Below, piece after piece: positions 58,037 through 64,000 of a stretch of DNA of 64,000 nucleotides. Source of the DNA: Methanobrevibacter sp. Its GTDB lineage: Archaea; Methanobacteriota; Methanobacteria; Methanobacteriales; Methanobacteriaceae. Within the stretch, counting starts at the first letter, position 1. Each line of letters opens with the position of its first letter. A program made the translations under genes and the position numbers. Location of the stretch: assembly GCF_030539665.1 (NCBI RefSeq), contig NZ_JAUNXR010000004.1:1-64000 (forward strand), read 5' to 3'. A model generated the notes under the pieces. The model saw only the letters and a program-made list of their open reading frames with translations. It did no database searches and had not been told where the DNA came from.

Positions 58037-58777
58037 GTGTATAAAAATAAGTTTACACCTGTAATTTTACCGATTATAATTATTATCGTATGGTATATAA
58101 TAACTTCTGTTCTACATCTGGTAACTCCATATACATTGCCAAGTCCTGTTGATGTTTGCATCTCTGCATGGCACATCATTTTGACTGGAGAACTGTTTAC
58201 AGATTCATTTGATACTTTATTTAAGGTATTTGCAGGTATGGCAATTGCTTCCATTGTTGCAATTCCTTTAGGAATATTGCTCGGTGCTTACAAAATACTT
58301 GAGGATATCTGTACTTTCGTCATCAGTATTTTAAGGCCGATTCCTCCAGTTGCATGGATTCCATTTTCCATCCTTTGGTTTGGAATAGGAACTGTTCCTG
58401 CTGTATTTATTATTTTTATGGGTTGTGTATTCCCTATTTTAGTTTATACAATTGATGGGGTAAAGAGAACTGACAAGGTTTTGATTGAAGCAGCAAGAAC
58501 TTTAGGGGCTGATGACACAACTGTTCTAACTAAGGTCATTTTGCCTTCTGCTGTGCCGTATATTCTTTCAGGACTTAAGGTGGGGGTTGGAATAGCATTG
58601 ATGTGTACAATCTCTGCTGAGATGATTGGATCAAGCAGCGGTTTGGGTTATATGATTTTGACAGCCACAAACCTTTTTGACACAGGTACAACAGTTGTTG
58701 GAATGTTGACTATTGGTATTATCGGATTGGTATTGGATTATATATTTGGTAAGATCCAAAGCTACGTATTCTGGTAG
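58037..58777 (+). CDS. SsuC/TauC-type ABC transporter permease
   Basis: The 246-residue permease has six helices and the EAA loop (EAARTLGADDTTVLTKVILP). Related systems import nitrate, sulfonates, taurine or thiamine precursors. It starts with GTG (58037), directly after AAAGTGATAAT. No binding protein is encoded beside it. ATPase follows after eleven bases. Confidence 0.88.
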   Translation: MYKNKFTPVILPIIIIIVWYIITSVLHLVTPYTLPSPVDVCISAWHIILTGELFTDSFDTLFKVFAGMAIASIVAIPLGILLGAYKILEDICTFVISILRPIPPVAWIPFSILWFGIGTVPAVFIIFMGCVFPILVYTIDGVKRTDKVLIEAARTLGADDTTVLTKVILPSAVPYILSGLKVGVGIALMCTISAEMIGSSSGLGYMILTATNLFDTGTTVVGMLTIGIIGLVLDYIFGKIQSYVFW

Positions 58778-58788
58778 GAGGATTTAGA

Positions 58789-59535
58789 ATGTCAATTGAA
58801 GTTAAAAATATTAACAAATCATTCAAGACTAATAAAAAGGATTTGGATGTTTTAGAAAATGTTAATTTGGATATTGAAGATGGAAAATTCGTTTGTCTAT
58901 TGGGTCCTTCCGGTTGTGGGAAAACTACTCTTTTGCGTCTTATAGCTGGTTTGGATACTCCCACTTCAGGTGAAATCATTGCTGATGGCGAAGTCGTCAA
59001 GAAACCGTCAGGCGATAGGGCAGTCATTTTCCAGCAATATTCTCTCTTTCCATGGCTAACAGTCCTTGACAATGTAATGTTCGGCCTTAATCTCAATAAC
59101 AAATCCAAGGAGGAGAATCTGAAAAGTGCAGAAACCTATCTTGAAAGGGTTGGGCTAATAGAGTTTAAGGATGCATATCCTCATGAGCTTTCCGGAGGAA
59201 TGAAGCAAAGGGTGGCTATTATACGCTCTCTCTTAAACCATACTCCAATATTGCTTATGGATGAGCCTTTCTCTGCTTTGGACATGCAGAACAGACACAA
59301 GTTGCAAGAGCAGTTGATAGGAGTCTGGAAAAGGTTTGAAAATACCATCGTTTTTGTAACTCATGATGTTGATGAGGCCGTTTATCTTGCTGATGACATA
59401 GTTATTATGGGTAGGGACCCTGGAAGAATCAAGGAAATCTTCCATGTGGATCTTGAGAGGCCAAGAAAAAGGGAATCTCAGGAATTTATTCAAGTCCAAG
59501 AGGAAGTAATTTCAAAATTGGATGCATGGGACTAA
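58789..59535 (+). CDS. SsuB/TauB-type ABC transporter ATPase
   Basis: This 248-residue subunit has Walker A GPSGCGKTTLLRL, signature LSGGMKQRVAIIRSLLNHTP and Walker B ILLMDEPFSALD, with the HDVDEAVYLAD switch. It pairs with the permease upstream. The absence of a binding protein here means the substrate is unknown; thiamine or sulfonate routes are candidates. Confidence 0.9.
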   Translation: MSIEVKNINKSFKTNKKDLDVLENVNLDIEDGKFVCLLGPSGCGKTTLLRLIAGLDTPTSGEIIADGEVVKKPSGDRAVIFQQYSLFPWLTVLDNVMFGLNLNNKSKEENLKSAETYLERVGLIEFKDAYPHELSGGMKQRVAIIRSLLNHTPILLMDEPFSALDMQNRHKLQEQLIGVWKRFENTIVFVTHDVDEAVYLADDIVIMGRDPGRIKEIFHVDLERPRKRESQEFIQVQEEVISKLDAWD

Positions 59536-59630
59536 TTATTGTCCTTCACTTTTTTTTATTTTTCTTTGCATAATTGCTTTTATTTCACACAAAAAGCTTT
59601 TAAAGTTGTTCATTTAAACTAATATTTGCT

Positions 59631-60203
59631 ATGACAACTACTTTAGACTATTTCAACTTTGTAGATAAAAATTTGTCATTGGGACTTAAAAATGAGCTTC
59701 TCTTTTCAAAAATGAGAAGAAACAAATATATTGAGTTTTCAAAGGAGGAAATTCCCTGCTTTGACAAGTTGAACTTCAATAAGGATAATGTTCTGATTCC
59801 CCTTCTTGACTATGATGACGTTTTGTATCTGATGAAGGACGTTTTGGCCGAGTTTGGAGTTTTGGTTTTTGAAGCTCAGGGAGTGGCTAGTGACGAGTTT
59901 AATGGATGTAGTTATTACTTCAATAATCTTCCTTTCATTCTTTTGAATGGCAAGAATAGCTATGGAAAAAGGATTGCAAGTTTGATTAAGGCTATTGACT
60001 ACTTGAAAATTAAAAAAACAAAACTGTTTAAAACAAGGGATTGCTTAGATCTGGATGAGTATTTTGTTGAGAAGTTTTTCAAATACAATGGCTATCCTTA
60101 TACCAATGTCATGCTGGATGCCTATGTAAAAAAAGAAATGTCTCATGAGGATATCATAAGAAATTTAAGAATGCCTTTAAGTGAGATTAGAAAGTTTATC
60201 TAA
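59631..60203 (+). CDS. Unknown protein, possibly a degenerate ImmA/IrrE-like peptidase
   Basis: The 190-residue protein has no recognised catalytic motif. SYYFNNLPFILLNGKNSYGKRIASLIKAIDYLKI is laid out like the core of ImmA/IrrE (M78) metallopeptidases, but the HE--H zinc site is absent (IKAIDYLKI in its place), so any peptidase activity is doubtful. The C-terminus is a predicted helical domain (MSHEDIIRNLRMPLSEIRKF) that could bind DNA. It stands between an ABC pair and thiD. Assignment weak. Confidence 0.7.
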   Translation: MTTTLDYFNFVDKNLSLGLKNELLFSKMRRNKYIEFSKEEIPCFDKLNFNKDNVLIPLLDYDDVLYLMKDVLAEFGVLVFEAQGVASDEFNGCSYYFNNLPFILLNGKNSYGKRIASLIKAIDYLKIKKTKLFKTRDCLDLDEYFVEKFFKYNGYPYTNVMLDAYVKKEMSHEDIIRNLRMPLSEIRKFI

Positions 60204-60210
60204 TCTCTTT

Positions 60211-60948
60211 TTATATTTTTGGAATTAGGGTTCCGTAATTGCCGTTTTCAATTGCTGAATGAGTATATTTTTCAGCCAATCCTATTGCATTTTCCAAGGT
60301 TTCTCCTTTTGCAAGGTAGCTTACGATTGCTGCGGAGAAATTGCATCCGCTTCCGTGAAGGTTGCCTGTCTCTATAAGTTCCTGCCTACTGACGGTAATC
60401 TTTGAGTCAATGTTTATCACATTGTTTCCTTGAAGATGGCCTCCAGTAATCATGTTGTTACAAAACTTTCCTAATTTTAATGAAGCGTCTTTTGCAGTAT
60501 TTACGTCATTAATTTCAACATCAGTTAATTTAATTGCTTCATCTACATTTGGTGTTGTAAAAATAGCTACTTTTAACAGTTTTTTAAAGGCTTCCACAAG
60601 CTCATTCCTATATAGCGCACCGCCGGAAGTTGCAACCATTACGGGATCAACAACACATTTCAGGTCATGCTCCCTAATTTTGCCGATTACAACGTCAACA
60701 ACCTCCTTGGAATAGAGCATTCCTGTTTTTATGTAGGTTATATCATAGCTGTCAAGAACGGCATCAATCTGTTCCCCTATAAAATCCGCTTCAATGGGCT
60801 TTATGGAATAAACTTTATTTGGGTTTTGTGCAGTAAGGGCAGTTACAATTCCGGTTCCATAGACTCCCAATGCCTGGAACGTTTTCAAATCTGCGTAAAC
60901 TCCTGCACCTGCTGACGGATCAACGCCGGCAATGCTCATAACTATCAT
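60211..60948 (-). CDS. thiD: Hydroxymethylpyrimidine/phosphomethylpyrimidine kinase
   Basis: ThiD phosphorylates the pyrimidine precursor of thiamine. GVDPSAGAGVYADLKTFQAL at the N-terminus, IKTGMLYS and GNLHGSGCNFSAAIV near the C-terminus (the last carrying the catalytic region) are typical. The length of 245 residues shows no ThiN fusion. It lies three bases after cofC. Confidence 0.95.
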   Translation of the reverse strand: MIVMSIAGVDPSAGAGVYADLKTFQALGVYGTGIVTALTAQNPNKVYSIKPIEADFIGEQIDAVLDSYDITYIKTGMLYSKEVVDVVIGKIREHDLKCVVDPVMVATSGGALYRNELVEAFKKLLKVAIFTTPNVDEAIKLTDVEINDVNTAKDASLKLGKFCNNMITGGHLQGNNVINIDSKITVSRQELIETGNLHGSGCNFSAAIVSYLAKGETLENAIGLAEKYTHSAIENGNYGTLIPKI

Positions 60949-60951
60949 AAG

Positions 60952-61623
60952 CTATCCTCTGGTGACCCTTAGCCTTTCGGATCCATGAATCGATTCCACG
61001 TTTATTTTCAGTTTCTTCAGATATTTTCTGGTGTGGGTATTTTCACCATGGACCATGATTTCTCCCAAATCTTCAGTGGTGTTAACATCCAAAGCCATAA
61101 AGAATGAATCGTGAACTTGAGGATTAAGTTTTTTACGATCAGCTGCATTAACATGTTCCTTATAGCTGAAATCTCCAAATCTGGTTCTTATTGCTGATGG
61201 TTCCAAAATGATTGCATTGGTTCCGCCACCTTTTGACGGAACAATGATGAAATCTAAGGATTTGCTTGATTCAATTAGCATTTGGATGTTGGTCTTGCCA
61301 ATCAACGGAACGTCTGAAGGCATGATGATTACCTTTTTAGCGTTGCCTTTGCAGTAGTCCATTGCCTGTTTCAAGGCCTTGTTCAGGTTTGAGTTTTCAT
61401 TTTCCTTCAAGACATCCAGGTTGATGCTTTTAGCATAATTGAGAACTTCCTCGTCGGCACTGATTATGATGATTTTGTCAACGTGCCTTTTCAAGGAGTC
61501 TGTAACGTCTTTCAGCATTACCTTTAAAAGTTCTTCACGTTCCTTTTCACTTAGAAAGGGAGAAAGACGGGTTTTGGCATTTTTAAATTTGCTAACTGGT
61601 ATAATCCCATAAATTTCATCCAT
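60952..61623 (-). CDS. cofC: 2-phospho-L-lactate guanylyltransferase
   Basis: CofC makes lactyl-2-diphospho-5'-guanosine, an early step in coenzyme F420 synthesis. IPVSKFKNAKTRLSP at the N-terminus and MPSDVPLIG and VPSKGGGTNAIIL are the nucleotidyltransferase motifs. The length of 223 residues is normal. It lies between proS and thiD with gaps of nine and three bases, forming a housekeeping operon. Confidence 0.95.
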   Translation of the reverse strand: MDEIYGIIPVSKFKNAKTRLSPFLSEKEREELLKVMLKDVTDSLKRHVDKIIIISADEEVLNYAKSINLDVLKENENSNLNKALKQAMDYCKGNAKKVIIMPSDVPLIGKTNIQMLIESSKSLDFIIVPSKGGGTNAIILEPSAIRTRFGDFSYKEHVNAADRKKLNPQVHDSFFMALDVNTTEDLGEIMVHGENTHTRKYLKKLKINVESIHGSERLRVTRG

Positions 61624-61632
61624 GATATCACT

Positions 61633-63045
61633 CTAATATGTTTTAGCTATAAGTGCAATGTATTTTGCATCCTCTTCAGGATTGTTGATGCATTTAAGGC
61701 CGGATTCGCCGTCAAGCTCTTCGTAGATTCCTAAAATGTCATAGCCGGTCTCTTCCTCAATCTGCTTACCGCACTCGTCATCTCCACACCAGTTAAATGA
61801 GACAACATTTCCTGCCTCTATCAGTTCTGGGATTTCTTCCAGTTCGGATGCGAAGATCACATGTTCCTCAAGGAAGTTCCATGAGCTTGTGTTCAAGTCC
61901 TTATCATATTCGTTGATGAGGTTAACAACATTGTCAACAAGCAGCTCATCCAAAGCAAGCTCCACTTTCTCCAGATTGTCTCTGCGCATTGCAATGGTAA
62001 TGTTGTTCTCCAAATCCCTTGGTCCAAGTTCAAGCTTGATCGGTGTTCCCTTAAGCTCCCAGTCATAGAACTTTTTACCAGGTCTAATGTCCCTGTCATC
62101 AATATTGACACGGAGTCCTGCAGCCTCCAGCTTTTCCTTGATTTCCATACATTTGTCCATAACCTCTTCCTTGCCCTTTTTAAATAAAATAGGGATTATT
62201 GTAACTTGTGTAGGTGAAACCATTGCCGGAAGGCGCAAACCCTTTTCGTCACCATGATTGGCTATCATTGCAGCTACAACACGGTCTGACAATCCTGCAC
62301 AGGTCTGGTATACATATTTATGTTCTCCGTCCTTGTCTTCAAAGGTTATGTCAAAGGTTTTTGCAAAGGTCTGGCCTAAATTGTGTATTGTACCTATCTG
62401 CAGGGTTTTTCCATCAGGCATTATTGTATCGAAAGCCATTGTGTAGTCAGCTCCAGGGAACTTGTCCCAGGATGGTCTTTCGCTGATGAGATATGGAATT
62501 CCTAAATCATTGAAGAATTCTTTGTAAAGTTCAATGTAGTCATCCACCTGTTCCTTTGCCTCTTCTTTGGTTGCATGGGCAGTATGGGCTTCTTTGAATG
62601 TAGTGATTTCACGAACCCTGATCAATGGCCTTGTATGTTTTGTTTCATATCTGAAGGTATTCACTATCTGGTAGTATTTTATTGGCAAGTCAATGTGTGA
62701 CCTGATCCATAATGAGTACATTGGATAGATTGCGGTTTCACTTGTAGGCCTTAAAGCCAACTGTTCATTCAAATCCTTCTGACCGCCCTTTGTAACCCAG
62801 TAAACCTCGTCTTCAAATCCCTTGACATGAATTCCTTCCTTGGCCAATTCAGCTTCCGGAATGAGCATTGGGAATAAAACCTCTTCATTGTCCTTATCCA
62901 ACAATTCTTTCAATAATTCTAATGTGTATTTTCTAATTTGAAATCCATAAGGCATCCAGATTGCCATTCCTTTTACAGGATATCTGGAATCAGTAATGTT
63001 TGCCTCTTCTAAAATATTATGGAACCATTCGCTAAAATTCTCCAC
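61633..63045 (-). CDS. proS: Prolyl-tRNA synthetase (archaeal/eukaryotic type)
   Basis: The class II motifs are visible: motif 1 near residue 25 ([13 protein letters not shown]), the [13 protein letters not shown] motif-2 region, and motif 3 ([23 protein letters not shown]). A C-terminal zinc-type extension ([13 protein letters not shown]) is present. The length of 470 residues is typical of the archaeal type. It leads a three-gene unit with cofC and thiD; divergent from egsA. Confidence 0.96.
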   Translation of the reverse strand: MENFSEWFHNILEEANITDSRYPVKGMAIWMPYGFQIRKYTLELLKELLDKDNEEVLFPMLIPEAELAKEGIHVKGFEDEVYWVTKGGQKDLNEQLALRPTSETAIYPMYSLWIRSHIDLPIKYYQIVNTFRYETKHTRPLIRVREITTFKEAHTAHATKEEAKEQVDDYIELYKEFFNDLGIPYLISERPSWDKFPGADYTMAFDTIMPDGKTLQIGTIHNLGQTFAKTFDITFEDKDGEHKYVYQTCAGLSDRVVAAMIANHGDEKGLRLPAMVSPTQVTIIPILFKKGKEEVMDKCMEIKEKLEAAGLRVNIDDRDIRPGKKFYDWELKGTPIKLELGPRDLENNITIAMRRDNLEKVELALDELLVDNVVNLINEYDKDLNTSSWNFLEEHVIFASELEEIPELIEAGNVVSFNWCGDDECGKQIEEETGYDILGIYEELDGESGLKCINNPEEDAKYIALIAKTY

Positions 63046-63146
63046 TATATCACCATATTAATTTATTGTCTTTACTTACTTTTAATATTTAGTTTTAATT
63101 CATAATTTTGAATTGTTTGATTTCCTCAAGTTAAAAAGAAAGAAGT

Positions 63147-63155
63147 TTATATTAA
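63147..63155 (+). promoter_or_regulatory. egsA TATA-box candidate
   Basis: TTTATATTA lies about 45 bases before the ATG, leaving a leader of about 20 bases with a GGGGA ribosome-binding site. This gap of about 150 bases also serves proS. Confidence 0.45.
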
Positions 63156-63196
63156 GCATTATATAATTATTATATTAATTACTAATGGGGAAAATT

Positions 63197-64000
63197 ATGG
63201 ATTCTAGAGTAATACAAATGCCTCGTGAAGTTCATATTGGGCCGGGTGTGGTTCATGACACAGGCAATATTTGTGATGGTTTAAAGCTTGATAAGAAGAT
63301 TCTTATTGTAACGGGCCAAAAAACTTATGATATTGGAGCCAGATTCGCTATCGACAGTCTGCAGCAAAATGATTATGATGTGGAGGTAGCTAAGGTTACA
63401 GAGGCTTCATTTGAGTCTGTTGGCCAGGTGGAAGATCTGATTGATGAAAACACTACTGTTATAGGTGTTGGTGGAGGGACCGTTATTGACGTTGCAAAAT
63501 TGTCCTCCAGCAATAAGGGCGTTTACTTTATTTCAATGCCGACAACTGCTTCACATGACGGTATTGTTTCTCCGTTAGCTTCAATCAAGGGTGCAAACAA
63601 TTCGACTTCACTGAAGGCACATGCTCCAATAGCAGTTATAGGGGACAGTGAAATAATCTCAAAGTCTCCCTTCCGCCTATTGGCTGCAGGATGTGCGGAC
63701 CTTATTTCCAATTTCACAGCAATCAAGGACTGGCAGTTGGCGAAACGTTTGAAAAACGTTCCATATAGTGAATCTGCAGCTTCTCTTTCAATAATGTCTG
63801 CAAAGATGATTACAAACAATATAGAATCTATCAAACCGAACCTTGAAGAAAGCGCTCGTGTAGTTCTCAAAACCCTTTTCAGCAGCAGTACCGCAATCAG
63901 CATTGCCGGTTCAAGCAGGCCTGCAAGCGGTTCCGAACATAAATTTTCCCATGCATTAGATTTGATTTTAGACAAGCCCGCCCTTCATGGAGAGCAGTGT
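63197..64000 (+). CDS. egsA: sn-Glycerol-1-phosphate dehydrogenase, truncated by the window edge
   Basis: The enzyme makes sn-glycerol-1-phosphate, the backbone of archaeal lipids, from DHAP. The first 268 residues are present (full length is about 350). VGGGTVIDVAKLSS is the NAD-binding motif, PTTASHDGIVSP and the metal-binding HKFSHALDL near the end are typical of the family. GGGGA precedes the ATG at 63197. The frame is open to the last base. Confidence 0.95.
   Translation, partial: MDSRVIQMPREVHIGPGVVHDTGNICDGLKLDKKILIVTGQKTYDIGARFAIDSLQQNDYDVEVAKVTEASFESVGQVEDLIDENTTVIGVGGGTVIDVAKLSSSNKGVYFISMPTTASHDGIVSPLASIKGANNSTSLKAHAPIAVIGDSEIISKSPFRLLAAGCADLISNFTAIKDWQLAKRLKNVPYSESAASLSIMSAKMITNNIESIKPNLEESARVVLKTLFSSSTAISIAGSSRPASGSEHKFSHALDLILDKPALHGEQC

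Noticed and set aside
1-64000. CRISPR array, prophage, insertion sequence, tRNA or rRNA
   Set aside because: No spaced direct repeats, transposase, integrase, tRNA cloverleaf or rRNA segment was found by reading the intergenic regions.

Overview
The window looks like a low-GC, Methanobrevibacter-type methanogen (order Methanobacteriales). The evidence is a complete Eha energy-converting hydrogenase operon, a VorCBA ketoisovalerate oxidoreductase, split GMP synthase (GuaAa/GuaAb), archaeal GatDE, F420 synthesis (CofC), sn-glycerol-1-phosphate dehydrogenase at the right edge, TFB, ribosomal protein L15e and a Methanobrevibacter-style adhesin-like protein. The assignment rests on gene content and style; no database search was possible. 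No rRNA, tRNA, CRISPR array or insertion sequence was seen.

Layout. 1-17.3 kb: citramalate synthase and KEOPS Cgi121 (+), then mostly minus-strand genes: DegT-like/NreA, guaAa-small protein-guaAb, trxB, and a tightly packed run regulator-acyl-CoA synthetase-vorC-vorB-vorA-gatD-gatE. 17.4-32.7 kb: the eha operon (A to R recognised), continuing without a break into an Ftr paralog, a PfkB-type kinase, an extra polyferredoxin, a CBS protein and a TPR protein. 32.7-43.3 kb: a non-coding interval with hairpins and promoter-like sites, a divergent second-type TFB, paralogous small surface proteins, AzlCD, L15e, and mgtA with a small membrane-protein partner. 43.3-50 kb: an accessory segment with an MFS exporter, a four-gene overlapping operon (flavin/ferredoxin protein, betaine-type ABC transporter, quinone oxidoreductase-like protein) flanked by two copies of a CMD-family gene, one killed by a stop codon. 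50-58 kb: surface module with a 1.5-kaa adhesin, a CPBP protease and tandem acyltransferases. 58-64 kb: an SsuBC-type ABC pair, an unknown protein, proS-cofC-thiD, and truncated egsA.

How the parts work together. Eha couples the membrane ion gradient to ferredoxin reduction by H2, and reduced ferredoxin feeds CO2 reduction and 2-oxoacid synthesis. The acyl-CoA synthetase/VOR pair would turn imported branched fatty acids into 2-oxoacids using that ferredoxin, which fits a gut or rumen methanogen. The surface module fits host or biofilm contact. The best candidates for undescribed biology are the mgtA small partner, the palindromic operators, the CMD-flanked operon, the non-coding interval after eha, and the adhesin with an apparently non-ATG start. 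Start codons were revised where a Shine-Dalgarno sequence or TATA spacing decided them.
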